From JACQFZ01 sp036381895 (GTDB taxonomy: Bacteria > Pseudomonadota > Gammaproteobacteria > Acidiferrobacterales > Sulfurifustaceae), in NCBI GenBank assembly GCA_036381895.1, contig DASVBY010000002.1, forward strand, positions 16,755 through 80,754: DNA of 64,000 nucleotides, written 5' to 3'. Under the pieces are notes generated by a model. That model saw nothing but the letters and a program-made list of their open reading frames with translations. It was not told the origin of the DNA and did no database searches. How positions within the stretch are numbered: position 1 is the first letter of the stretch; each line of letters begins with the position of its first letter. Positions 45,005 through 53,109 of the stretch are shown here, in pieces. The position numbers and the translations under genes are program-made.

Positions 45005-45807
45005 ACGAGCTGCTGCGCGAGCTCGCGCCTATTTCCGCGCAAGCGTGGAAGCTCATCGAGGACGAGGCGCGCCGGACGCTCAAGCAAATGCTCGCCGCGC
45101 GCAGGCTGGTCGATTTCGCGGGGCCGCTCGGATGGGCCGCCTCGGCGGTGAACCTCGGGCGCGTGGAGCGGCTGCCGGATGCGCCGGAGCAGGGCGTGGA
45201 GGGTCGCGTGCGCAAGGTGCAGCCGCTCGTGGAGCTTCGGGTGCCGTTCGAGCTCGCGCGCGAGGAGCTCGAGGCGGCCGGGCGCGGCGCCGAAGACGCG
45301 GATCTCGACCCGGTCCGCTACGCGGCGCGGGCGGCGGCGCTGGCCGAGGACCGGCTCGTGTTCCACGGCTACCCGGCCGGCGGCGTGCGCGGCATCGCCG
45401 AGTGCGCGGGCGACAGCCGGCTCACCATCACCGAGCAGTACGAGACCTACCCCGAAGTCGTGGCCGAGGCGACGAACAAAATTCGCACCGCCGGCATCGA
45501 CGGGCCCTACGGCATCGCGCTCGGCCCGCGCTGCTACACGGGCCTCACGAAGACCACGAAGGGCGGCTACCCGGTGATCGAGCACGTGCGGCGCCTGCTC
45601 GACGGTCCGATCGTGTGGGCGCCGGCGGTGAACGGCGCGGTCGTGCTGAGTCTGCGCGGCGGCGACTTCGAGCTCGCCGTCGGGCAGGACTTCTCGATCG
45701 GCTACCTCGATCACACGGCGAGTACCGTCCGCCTCTATCTCCAGGAATCGCTGACCTTTCGCGTGCTCATGGCCGCCGCGGCAGTGCCGCTCGCCTATCG
45801 GGAATGA
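45001..45807 (+). CDS. Family 1 encapsulin shell protein
   Basis: This encodes 268 residues, standard for the family (about 265-285). The HK97-like fold shows in LLRELAPISAQAWKLIEDEARRTLKQMLAARRLVDF at the N-terminus (in segments), GPLGWAASAVNLGRV, the E-loop region VEGRVRKVQPLVELRVPFELAREELE, and the end GQDFSIGYLDHTASTVRLYLQESLTFRV. It self-assembles into an icosahedral protein shell enclosing the EncFtn cargo encoded directly upstream. Iron storage and protection from Fenton chemistry is the known role of such pairs. Confidence 0.93.
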   Translation: MNELLRELAPISAQAWKLIEDEARRTLKQMLAARRLVDFAGPLGWAASAVNLGRVERLPDAPEQGVEGRVRKVQPLVELRVPFELAREELEAAGRGAEDADLDPVRYAARAAALAEDRLVFHGYPAGGVRGIAECAGDSRLTITEQYETYPEVVAEATNKIRTAGIDGPYGIALGPRCYTGLTKTTKGGYPVIEHVRRLLDGPIVWAPAVNGAVVLSLRGGDFELAVGQDFSIGYLDHTASTVRLYLQESLTFRVLMAAAAVPLAYRE

Positions 45808-46046
45808 GCGGCGTTTGCGCGCGGCTGCACGCGACGCGATCGGACACGCTTCCTTCCCGAGTTCCGCAAAGCGCGTCCTGCGGCGTGCGGGCAGGTGAAA
45901 CGCGGCGACCACCGATCGACGGTCCCGCCTTCGACGGCGCGCGATTGTCGCCGTGCAACATTCCACACTGCGAAATCGTTGTCTCTTGACAGGTAGCCGC
46001 GCTCGTATCACGGTTGCGCAACAGAAAACCAACCGTGGAGGCAGTG

Positions 46047-47093
46047 ATGAGAGTTTCTGCAGCAGTCATCAAGGCGCGGATCGTCGCCGGGGCCGCGCTC
46101 GCCGCGCTACTTGTGGCGCCGCTCGCCGGCGCCGCCCAGAACGACAAGGAAGTGATCCGCTGGCGCGTGCAGTCGCACTGGCCGGCCGCGAGCAGCTCCT
46201 ACAAGGACAGCCTGCTCCTGCTCAAGGACAAGCTCGAGAAGCGCACCAACGGCCGGCTCGTGCTCGAGCCGCACGAGGCGGGCGCGCTCTTCGGCGCCAA
46301 GGAGACGTTCAATGCCGTGCGCCGCGGCGTGATCGAGATGGGGACGATTTCGCCCGCCTACATCATCGATCAGGTTTCGCTCGCCGGCATCGCTTCGGGT
46401 CTGCCGTTCGCGTTCCGCAACGTGTGGGAGGCGGCGTACTTCCACAAGCAGCTCGGCTTCGAACAGATGCTGCGCGATGAGGTCGCGAAGTACGGGGTCT
46501 ATTACTCGACCGACAAGGTCTACCCGACCGAGATGGTGACGAAGCAACCGATCAATTCGTACGAGGACTTCCGCAAGCTCAAGATCCGCTCCTCGGGCGC
46601 GCTGCAGGTGTTCCTCACCGAGGCCGGCGCGGCTGCCTCGATGATTCCCGGTCCGGAGATCTATCCGGCGCTGTCGCAGGGCGTGATCGACGCCGTGCAC
46701 TGGGGTGCGGTGCAAGGGGCGATGAGCATGAGCCTCTACGAGATCGCGAAGTACCACGTGCGCCCGGCGCTCAACATCGCCGGCACCGACGCGTTCATCA
46801 TCAACATGAAGGCGCTCGACAAGCTCCCGCCCGACGTGCGCAAGACGGTGATCGACACGCTCGACGAGCAGTTCTGGCTGCGCACCAACGAGTACCAGTA
46901 CAAGGAGACGGTCACGCTCGCGAAGGCGCAGAAGGAGCTCGGGGTGAAGGTGAACGTGCTGCCCGAGGATCTGCAGCAGCACCTCGCCAAGGCCGCCCAG
47001 AAGATCTGGGAGAAGGAAGCCGCCCGCAGCAAGGAAGCCGCCAAGGCTGTCGAGATGCTGAAGAACTTCCTGCGCGAGCTCGGCTACATCTGA
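46047..47093 (+). CDS. dctP: TRAP transporter solute-binding protein (DctP family)
   Basis: This encodes 348 residues. ATG 46047 is chosen for the GGAGG upstream and the signal peptide that follows (ending APLAGAA). The mature start EVIRWRVQSHWPAASSSYKDSLLLLKDKLEKRTNGRLVLE (in segments) is the DctP pattern. The ligand arginine region is KLKIRSSGALQVFLTEAGA, and PGPEIYPALSQGVIDAVHW is the conserved hinge. The W-rich N-terminus resembles the keto-acid/monocarboxylate branch (TakP-like). Upstream 45808-46046 has no gene; TTGACA at 45986-45991 may be a -35 element. Confidence 0.87.
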   Translation: MRVSAAVIKARIVAGAALAALLVAPLAGAAQNDKEVIRWRVQSHWPAASSSYKDSLLLLKDKLEKRTNGRLVLEPHEAGALFGAKETFNAVRRGVIEMGTISPAYIIDQVSLAGIASGLPFAFRNVWEAAYFHKQLGFEQMLRDEVAKYGVYYSTDKVYPTEMVTKQPINSYEDFRKLKIRSSGALQVFLTEAGAAASMIPGPEIYPALSQGVIDAVHWGAVQGAMSMSLYEIAKYHVRPALNIAGTDAFIINMKALDKLPPDVRKTVIDTLDEQFWLRTNEYQYKETVTLAKAQKELGVKVNVLPEDLQQHLAKAAQKIWEKEAARSKEAAKAVEMLKNFLRELGYI

Positions 47094-47107
47094 GCCGTTC
47101 CTCGAGC

Positions 47108-47159
47108 CCGGCCCGGCCACTGCGCCGGGCCGGTCCCATCCGCCGGCGCGCGCGCCGGC
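47108..47159. repeat. Tandem GC hairpins between dctP and dctQ
   Basis: The first hairpin has perfect 10-base arms CCGGCCCGGC (47108-47117) and GCCGGGCCGG (47124-47133) around a 6-base loop. The second is a perfect 18-base palindrome at 47142-47159 (GCCGGCGCG/CGCGCCGGC). They occupy the 117-base gap after the binding-protein gene. Without T-tracts they may protect the dctP message or reduce read-through. Confidence 0.6.
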
Positions 47160-47210
47160 TTCACTCCATCGACCGAGACGGACCTCGGCGGACGACCGCG
47201 AGGGGCAAAC

Positions 47211-47756
47211 ATGCGAGCGCTATACGTCTTCATGCGCGGCGTGACGCGCATCAACGAATGGACCGGCCGGGCCGTTTCCTGGCTGATCCTGCCGATCTTC
47301 GTGCTGCTCATGCTGGAAGTGTTCACGCGCTACTTCCTCGGGCGGCCGACGGTGTGGACCAACGAGCTGGCACAGCTCCTCTTCGGCGTGTACGCGGTGC
47401 TCGCGGGCGGCTATCTCCTCGCGCACGGCGGGCACGTGAACGTGGATCTGCTGTACGGCAAGCTGTCGGTGCGGGCGCGCGCGCTCGTCGACGTGCTGAC
47501 CTCGGTTCTGTTCTTCGTCTTCGTCGGTGCGCTGCTCTACTACGGCAGCTCGCTCGCCTACGAGTCGATCGAGACCTGGGAGCGTTCGCAATCGGCCTGG
47601 AACCCGTACATCTGGCCGTTCAAGCTCGTCGTGCCGCTCGCCGCGTTCCTCTTGCTGCTGCAGGGGATCGTGAAGCTCGTGCGCGACCTCATGATCCTGC
47701 TCGGGGTCGAGCCGCCGGCCGGTCCGGCGGCGGGCGCAAGGGGGGAGGAGGCATGA
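47211..47756 (+). CDS. dctQ: TRAP transporter small permease (DctQ)
   Basis: This encodes 181 residues with four hydrophobic segments (AVSWLILPIFVLLMLEVFTRY, ELAQLLFGVYAVLAGGYLL, VLTSVLFFVFVGALLYYGS, WPFKLVVPLAAFLLLLQGIV). The motif VFTRYFLGRPTVWTNELAQ is characteristic. It forms the membrane complex with DctM, whose start overlaps its stop (ATGA). Confidence 0.88.
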   Translation: MRALYVFMRGVTRINEWTGRAVSWLILPIFVLLMLEVFTRYFLGRPTVWTNELAQLLFGVYAVLAGGYLLAHGGHVNVDLLYGKLSVRARALVDVLTSVLFFVFVGALLYYGSSLAYESIETWERSQSAWNPYIWPFKLVVPLAAFLLLLQGIVKLVRDLMILLGVEPPAGPAAGARGEEA

Positions 47757-49063
47757 GCGTCGGCATCCTCACGGCGCTCTTTTTCGGCGCGCTCCTGCTG
47801 TTTCTCGCGCTCGGGCTGCCGCTCGCGTTCGTGCTCGGCGGCGTGTCCGTGGTGTTCCTCTACTTCACCTGGGGCGTCGATTCCTTCTATCTCGTCGCCG
47901 CCAAGATGTGGGACAGCATGAACAGCTTCACGGTGGTGGCGATCCCGCTGTTCGTGTTCATGGCGATGGTGCTCGAGCGGGCCGGCATCGCGCAGGACCT
48001 CTACCGCATGATGCACCTCTGGTGGGGCGGCGTGCGCGGGGGGCTCGCAATCGGGACCGTCGGCATCTGCACGATCTTCGCCGCGATGTGCGGCATCAGC
48101 GGCGCCGCGGTCGTGAGCATGGGCACGATCGCGCTGCCGGCGATGCTCGAGCGCAAGTACGACAAGGAGCTTGCGCTCGGCTGCATCAATGCCGGCGGCG
48201 GCCTCGGCATTCTCATCCCGCCGAGCATCCTGATGATCCTGTACGCGCTCATCACCGGCGTCTCGGTCGGCAAGCTGTTCGCCGCCGGCGTGCTGCCGGG
48301 CTTGCTGCTCGCGCTGCTGCTCTCGCTCTACATCGCGGTGCGCTGCTACTTCCAGCCGCACCTCGGCCCGGCGCTGCCCAAGGAGGAACGCGGTACGTGG
48401 CGCGACAAGCTCGTGGCGCTGCGCGCGGTGCTGCTGCCGATCCTGGTCGTGCTCATGGTGCTCGGCTCGATCGTCGGCGGCATCGCGACACCGACCGAGG
48501 CAGCCGGCATGGGTGTGCTCGGGGCGCTCATCTCCGCCGCCGTTTACCGCCGGCTCTCCTGGGACATGATCCGCGAATCGGCGCTGCGCACGCTGCGGCT
48601 CACGGCCATGATCATGTGGATCCTGTTCGCGGCGCACGCCTTCAGCGCCGCCTACCAGTCGATGGGCGCGCAATCGCTGATCGCGGATCTGATGGGGAGC
48701 CTCCCGGGCGGCCCGTGGGGGACGCTCATCTTCATCCAGATCCTGCTGATCTTCCTCGGCATGGTGCTCGACCCGGTCGGGATCATGCTGATCACGCTGC
48801 CGGTGTTCCTGCCGATCGTGACCGCGGCCGGTTTCGATCCGATCTGGTTCGGCATCCTCTTCATCATCAATATGGAGATCGGCTACATGACGCCGCCCTT
48901 CGGGTTCAATCTGTTCTACCTGAAGGGGATCGTGCCGCCCGGCATCACCATGGGCGACATCTACCGCTCGGTGATCCCGTACACGCTGGTGGAAATCGCG
49001 GGCCTTGCGATCGTGATGGCGTTTCCGGCGATAACACTGTGGCTGCCGGACCGGCTGTTGTAG
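47753..49063 (+). CDS. dctM: TRAP transporter large permease (DctM)
   Basis: This encodes 436 residues starting in overlap with dctQ. Conserved stretches are FFGALLLFLALGLPLAFVLGG, SFTVVAIPLFVFMAMVLERAG, CGISGAAVVSMGTIALP, GGGLGILIPPSILMILYA and LDPVGIMLITLPVFLPI. It is the ion-coupled transport subunit. With dctP and dctQ it makes a complete tripartite importer. It is convergent with the rnk gene. Confidence 0.92.
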   Translation: MSVGILTALFFGALLLFLALGLPLAFVLGGVSVVFLYFTWGVDSFYLVAAKMWDSMNSFTVVAIPLFVFMAMVLERAGIAQDLYRMMHLWWGGVRGGLAIGTVGICTIFAAMCGISGAAVVSMGTIALPAMLERKYDKELALGCINAGGGLGILIPPSILMILYALITGVSVGKLFAAGVLPGLLLALLLSLYIAVRCYFQPHLGPALPKEERGTWRDKLVALRAVLLPILVVLMVLGSIVGGIATPTEAAGMGVLGALISAAVYRRLSWDMIRESALRTLRLTAMIMWILFAAHAFSAAYQSMGAQSLIADLMGSLPGGPWGTLIFIQILLIFLGMVLDPVGIMLITLPVFLPIVTAAGFDPIWFGILFIINMEIGYMTPPFGFNLFYLKGIVPPGITMGDIYRSVIPYTLVEIAGLAIVMAFPAITLWLPDRLL

Positions 49064-49111
49064 CGCCGCGGGCAGTGCGCCGCGCGGCCGAGGAATCAGG
49101 CGCGGAATCGG

Positions 49112-49141
49112 AAAAAAGCCGCCGGGCGTGCGCCCGGCGGC
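49112..49141 (-). terminator. Rho-independent terminator for rnk operon
   Basis: GCCGCCGGGC (49118-49127) and GCCCGGCGGC (49132-49141) form a perfect 10-base stem with a 4-base loop. On the minus strand the stem is followed by TTTTTT (AAAAAA at 49112-49117 here). It stands 76 bases after the rnk stop and 49 bases past the dctM stop. Confidence 0.85.
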
Positions 49142-49216
49142 GGTGAGGCGACGGCGGGGGCGGGGCCGCGCTTCAGCGAAGGCGTGCCGCGCCGCCCGGG
49201 CGCGGCACGCCGCGGC

Positions 49217-49642
49217 CTAGAGGTGAAAATCGCCGCTCGCTTCGGGCTGATAGAGCAGCGCTTCGACCGTCGCCGTGCGCTCCCCGGCCGGAGTCTCCCA
49301 GTGGATTTCGTCGCCCTCGCGCGCGCCGAGAAGCGCCGCGCCGAGCGGCGCGAGCACCGACACCCGGCCTGCGCCCGGGTCGGCGTTCTCCGGAAACACG
49401 ACCGCGTACTCGACGGTCTGGCCGGTCCCGGGTAGACGCAGCCGCACGCGCGAATTCATCGTGACGACGTCGCGCGGCACTACGCTCGGCGACACCGGGC
49501 GCGCACTGTCGAGGCGCGCGGCGAGCTGCTCGAGGTAACTCACGTCGACGTCGAGACGCTGAAGCGCGGTGTCGATGAGCCGCTGCAGCCGCTGCAAGTC
49601 GCTGCGCGTGACGTAGATGTCCTGCTTGATGATGGCTGCCAT
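49217..49642 (-). CDS. rnk: Nucleoside diphosphate kinase regulator (Rnk)
   Basis: This encodes 141 residues. The N-terminal half is a helical hairpin (LQRLQRLIDTALQRLDVDVSYLEQLAARL, in parts). The C-terminal half is the GreA/GreB-type FKBP-like domain: VVTMNSRVRLRLPGTGQTVEYAVVFPENADPGAGRVSVLAPLGAALLGAREGDEIHW in segments. Rnk binds RNA polymerase in the secondary-channel region and influences nucleotide pools. It lies five bases after the EF-G-like gene and is followed by a strong terminator. Confidence 0.87.
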   Translation of the reverse strand: MAAIIKQDIYVTRSDLQRLQRLIDTALQRLDVDVSYLEQLAARLDSARPVSPSVVPRDVVTMNSRVRLRLPGTGQTVEYAVVFPENADPGAGRVSVLAPLGAALLGAREGDEIHWETPAGERTATVEALLYQPEASGDFHL

Positions 49643-49647
49643 GACTG

Positions 49648-50193
49648 TTACTCCAGTACCCGCTGTCCCGCCCCTGCCTGGGGCGCGTCGTTCACGTCTT
49701 CTCCCGGTCGGACGGGATCCCAGCGCTTGAACGTGATCCAGTGATCGGCGCTGCCGTCCGTGAGCGCGGCGAGCGTCTCGCCGTAGCCGAGCAGTGCCGC
49801 CATGGGCGCTTCCGCCCGCACGAGCCAGACCTGGTTCTCGACCGCCGAATAGCGCTTGCGCGCGCCGCGCTGCTCGAGATCGCTGAGCAACACCGGCAGG
49901 TGCACGGCGGGCGCGCGCACGAAGAGCTCCATGATCGGCTGCATCAGCGGATTGCGCCGATAGCAGACCCGGCGTGCCCCGGCCACGATCGCTCCCGGGT
50001 AGAGCGCCTCGAGCAGCGCCGTTGCCGCATCGAGCGGTGCCTCGGCCGTCGCGAGCACCATGAGGCCGTTCGCGGTCGGCTCGGGCCATACGCCCGCGAG
50101 CGCGCGCAGCTGCCGCGCCGCGCGCTCCGCGAACGCGTGCGAAGCGTCCGCACGATGCGCGAACATCTGCTGTACCACGTAAACACGCTTCAT
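49648..50193 (-). CDS. Stand-alone EF-G C-terminal-like protein without GTPase domain
   Basis: This encodes 181 residues, with GGGAGGG before ATG 50193. Residues about 85-162 follow the domain V pattern of elongation factor G: PIMELFVRAPAVHLPVLLSDLEQRGA, then MAALLGYGETLAALTDGSADHWITFKRWDPV (in segments), matching EF-G's PxMxVEVxxP...DLxxRxG...MFGYxxxLRSxTxGxA. Residues 41-80 (LMVLATAEAPLDAATALLEALYP, then VCYRR) resemble the domain III edge and its VxYRE link. No P-loop, switch regions or domain IV are present. It forms an operon with rnk. Function unknown; ribosome or RNA polymerase binding is a guess. Confidence 0.6.
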   Translation of the reverse strand: MKRVYVVQQMFAHRADASHAFAERAARQLRALAGVWPEPTANGLMVLATAEAPLDAATALLEALYPGAIVAGARRVCYRRNPLMQPIMELFVRAPAVHLPVLLSDLEQRGARKRYSAVENQVWLVRAEAPMAALLGYGETLAALTDGSADHWITFKRWDPVRPGEDVNDAPQAGAGQRVLE

Positions 50194-50737
50194 CTCACCC
50201 TCCCATCGAACCGGAAAATGCGTTTGCGCGCCTCGCGACGGCGCGGGCACAACCCCAAGGGGCATCGGGCGCGTCGTCCGGCGACGCGCCCCTCAGACGA
50301 GCGTGACGAGGCGGGATCCGTCGGAGCGCGCGCCGGCATGGCGAATCGGCCGGAGGCGGATTACCCCGGCGTTCGCACGGCCCGGATGCAAATCATCGGT
50401 CGCTGGCATTGCGCGCACTTTCGTGAGAATCGGCGAACGAAACGCGCGGCGAGAAAGTCCCCGTCGCGCCTACAACCGTAGACGTGCACGCGTCGCGAAA
50501 GTTCCCGCACTTGCGATTCGCCGCCGACTTGGCTATGGTCGGCCCTCTTTTGCCATCGGCGCTCGCTTCTGACGGTTTCGCAACGGATGGAACGCGCGCG
50601 CCCTGTTCGGCGTATCGAGTCTTCGAGGGTCGGGCTTCGTCTTCCCGGCATAACGGGAAGCGGCGCTGCGGCGCCCGCTTCCCCTTGTTCCCGCGGCCAT
50701 CGCCGGCCGCTTCGTTTCGGCATCAGGAGGGAATGAG
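50194..50737. other. Divergent gene-free stretch
   Basis: About 540 bases between the EF-G-like gene (minus) and the spermidine-synthase-like gene (plus). No frame looks protein-coding. It should hold both promoters. No repeat or RNA gene was recognised. Confidence 0.4.
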
Positions 50738-51487
50738 ATGCATTATGCCCAAGCTCATCAACCCAGGTTCGGCCGCGCGAGCGCTGCGCCGCAGTCCGAA
50801 GCGCCCGCGCTCGTCGAGCGCGTGCAGAGCCGGTATCAGCTGCTCGAGATCCGCCGCCATCCGCAGTATGGGGCGCAGCTCTATATCGACGGCGACCTGC
50901 AGATCTCCGAATCCGACGTGGTGTACGGCGCGGCGATCGCCGCGCCGGCCGCCGCCGCGCCCGTGCTGCGGCGGGTGGCCATTCTCGGCGGCGGCGACGG
51001 CGGGGCACTCAACGAGGTGCTGCGCACGGCGGATGCCGCCGGGGCACCGCTCGAGACCGTAACGCTCGTCGACATCGACGCCGAAGCCATCGCGCTCGCA
51101 CGCCGCCACCTTATCGGCATCTGCGGGCGCGCTTTCGACGACCCGCGCGCGCAGGTGATCGTCGGCGACGCGCTCGCCTATGTGCGCGCGGCGCGCGGTC
51201 TAGATGCGGTAATCTGCGACCTCACCATGGAGCCCGTGCGCGCCGGGCAGTCGCGCGGCGCCTTCATGGAGGAGATCGTGGCGCACGCGGCCGCGGCGCT
51301 GCGGCCGGGCGGGGTCTTCTCGGTGCAGGCGGGAGGCGCCGAACACACGGACATCATCCGCGAGCTGCGCGCGGTAATCGCGGCGCGCCTCGAACGGGTG
51401 CAGGAACAGAAGGTGTTCGTGCCTTCCTACGAAGGACTCTGGACCTTCATCGTCGCGCGCAAGCCGGTGAGCGAGGTTACACGCTAG
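50738..51487 (+). CDS. Spermidine-synthase-like aminopropyltransferase
   Basis: This encodes 249 residues, with AGGAGG before the ATG. The N-terminal strands (SRYQLLEIRRHPQYGAQLYIDGDLQISESD) match the small substrate-entry domain. The Rossmann domain has RVAILGGGDGGALNEVLR, VTLVDIDAEAIALARRHL and AVICDLTMEP where spermidine synthases have D-x-x-D-P. SpeE enzymes transfer an aminopropyl group from decarboxylated SAM to putrescine. The final catalytic aspartate loop reads DLTMEPVRAG instead of DSTDPxGPA, so substrate specificity may differ. Confidence 0.72.
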   Translation: MHYAQAHQPRFGRASAAPQSEAPALVERVQSRYQLLEIRRHPQYGAQLYIDGDLQISESDVVYGAAIAAPAAAAPVLRRVAILGGGDGGALNEVLRTADAAGAPLETVTLVDIDAEAIALARRHLIGICGRAFDDPRAQVIVGDALAYVRAARGLDAVICDLTMEPVRAGQSRGAFMEEIVAHAAAALRPGGVFSVQAGGAEHTDIIRELRAVIAARLERVQEQKVFVPSYEGLWTFIVARKPVSEVTR

Positions 51488-51992
51488 CACGATCGCATCC
51501 GACAGTGCGGCGCGCGCGGGCGCCGCACGCCGCCGGGTGCACGCGTGCCGCGGTTCGTAGCATTGCGTGCGCGAGCGCACCGCGACCCGGCCGCGCCTGC
51601 CCGCCCGTTGTCGCGCGGCCGCAGCCGCCGTCGATGTGGAACGCGACGCGCGGCCCGATCGTTTGGCGATCGCGCCTGTGCGGGTTCAGCACGCGTTCCC
51701 CGGCCACACGAGAAGGAGCTTCGACGCCCGCTCGCTCGTCTGGTTCCAGGAGCACGGGCGCGACGGCAAGCAGAGCAACTCTTTCCGGCTGGACAGCCCG
51801 AAGCGTGCACCTGCCTGGCGCGCCGCCGCCCGCTGCCGCCGCCAGCGGCGCCCGCACCCCTGTGCGGTGCACGCGATGCGCCCGGGCGGCGCTATTCGAC
51901 GCTCGCGCGGTGTGCCGTGCGCGCCCCGGCTGGCGGTCGCACCGGCTCGGCGATCGCAATAAAATGGAAAGTATCGGTTCCAGGTTCAGGCC
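51488..51992. other. Gene-free stretch before thiS
   Basis: About 505 bases with only chance open frames on both strands. I looked for a TPP riboswitch (THI box) before thiS and did not recognise one. An AT-rich patch at 51957-51966 (gcaataaaat) is a possible -10 region for thiSG. Confidence 0.4.
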
Positions 51993-52193
51993 ATGCATAT
52001 CCTGTTGAACGGCGAGGAAAAGACCCTGCCCGGGTCGGTCACCGTCACTGAGCTGCTCGAGCAGCTCGGGATGGCGCACCGGCGGGTCGCGGTCGAGGTC
52101 AATCGGGAAATCGTGCCGCGCAGCCGCCACGCCGAGCACCGGCTGCAGCCGGGTGATCGCGTGGAAGTCGTGTTCGCGGTAGGGGGTGGATGA
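51993..52193 (+). CDS. thiS: Sulfur carrier protein ThiS
   Basis: This encodes 66 residues with a ubiquitin-like fold (MHILLNGEEKTLPGSVTVTELLEQLG). It ends in GGG, giving the required C-terminal Gly-Gly that is thiocarboxylated to carry sulfur for the thiazole ring of thiamine. Its stop overlaps the start of thiG. Confidence 0.92.
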   Translation: MHILLNGEEKTLPGSVTVTELLEQLGMAHRRVAVEVNREIVPRSRHAEHRLQPGDRVEVVFAVGGG

Positions 52194-53005
52194 TGGCGCT
52201 CGCGAACGAAATCGGGATTGCGGCTGCGGACGATCCGCTCATCATCGCCGGCCGGCGCTACCGCTCGCGGCTGCTCGTCGGCACCGGCAAGTACCGCGAT
52301 CTCGAGGAGACGCGGCGCGCGGTCGAGGCGAGCGGTGCGGAGATCGTCACGGTCGCGGTCCGGCGCACGAACATCGGCCAGGATCCGAAGGCGCCGAGCC
52401 TGACCGACGTGCTGCCGCCGGACAGGTACACGTACCTGCCGAACACGGCCGGGTGCTACACGGCCGAAGATGCCGTGCGCACCTGTCGCCTCGCGCGCGA
52501 GATCCTCGACGGCCACGACCTGGTCAAGCTCGAAGTGCTGGGCGACGAGAAGACGCTGTACCCCGACATCCCGCAGACGCTCGAAGCCGCGAAGATCCTT
52601 GTGCAGGAAGGCTTCAAGGTCATGGTCTACACCAACGACGACCCGGTGATGGCCAAGCGCTTCGAGGAGCTCGGCTGCGTCGCCGTGATGCCGCTCGCGG
52701 CGCCGATCGGCTCGGGTCTCGGCATTCGCAATCCCTACAACATCCGCTTCATCGTCGAGGCCGCGCGCGTGCCGATCCTGGTCGATGCCGGTGTGGGCAC
52801 CGCGAGCGACGCCGCGATCGCGATGGAGCTCGGCTGCGACGGCGTGCTCATGAACACGGCGATCGCCCAGGCGCAGAACCCGGTGCTCATGGCTTCGGCG
52901 ATGCGAAAGGCGGTCGAAGCGGGGCGCGAGGCGTATCGCGCCGGACGCATGCCGCGCAAGCAGTACGGGTCGCCGTCGTCGCCGCTCGGCGGCACGTTCT
53001 TCTGA
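52190..53005 (+). CDS. thiG: Thiazole synthase ThiG
   Basis: This encodes 271 residues from the first of two ATGs at 52190. The TIM barrel has SRLLVGTGKYRDLEETRRAV, VKLEVLGDEKTLYPD, PIGSGLGIRNPYNI and VGTASDAAIAMELGCDGVLMNTAIA. It joins deoxyxylulose 5-phosphate, dehydroglycine and ThiS-borne sulfur into thiazole phosphate. It ends SPSSPLGGTFF, typical of proteobacterial ThiG. The coupling thiS-thiG-trmB is common in betaproteobacteria. Confidence 0.93.
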   Translation: MMALANEIGIAAADDPLIIAGRRYRSRLLVGTGKYRDLEETRRAVEASGAEIVTVAVRRTNIGQDPKAPSLTDVLPPDRYTYLPNTAGCYTAEDAVRTCRLAREILDGHDLVKLEVLGDEKTLYPDIPQTLEAAKILVQEGFKVMVYTNDDPVMAKRFEELGCVAVMPLAAPIGSGLGIRNPYNIRFIVEAARVPILVDAGVGTASDAAIAMELGCDGVLMNTAIAQAQNPVLMASAMRKAVEAGREAYRAGRMPRKQYGSPSSPLGGTFF

Positions 53006-53109
53006 TCACCGACGGCGAACCGCAAAGGGCGCGCGAACAAGGCGCGAAGGCGTCTCGGGTCGTGCCGTTGCGGCTCCACTCACCCTTGTCCGCAGGGTCC
53101 AATCCGTCA

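Noticed and set aside
45808..46046. Third gene of the encapsulin operon
   Set aside because: No frame with a start, ribosome-binding site and protein-like composition is present before dctP.
51488..51992. TPP riboswitch before thiS
   Set aside because: The conserved CTGAGA and related THI-box blocks were not found in the expected order.
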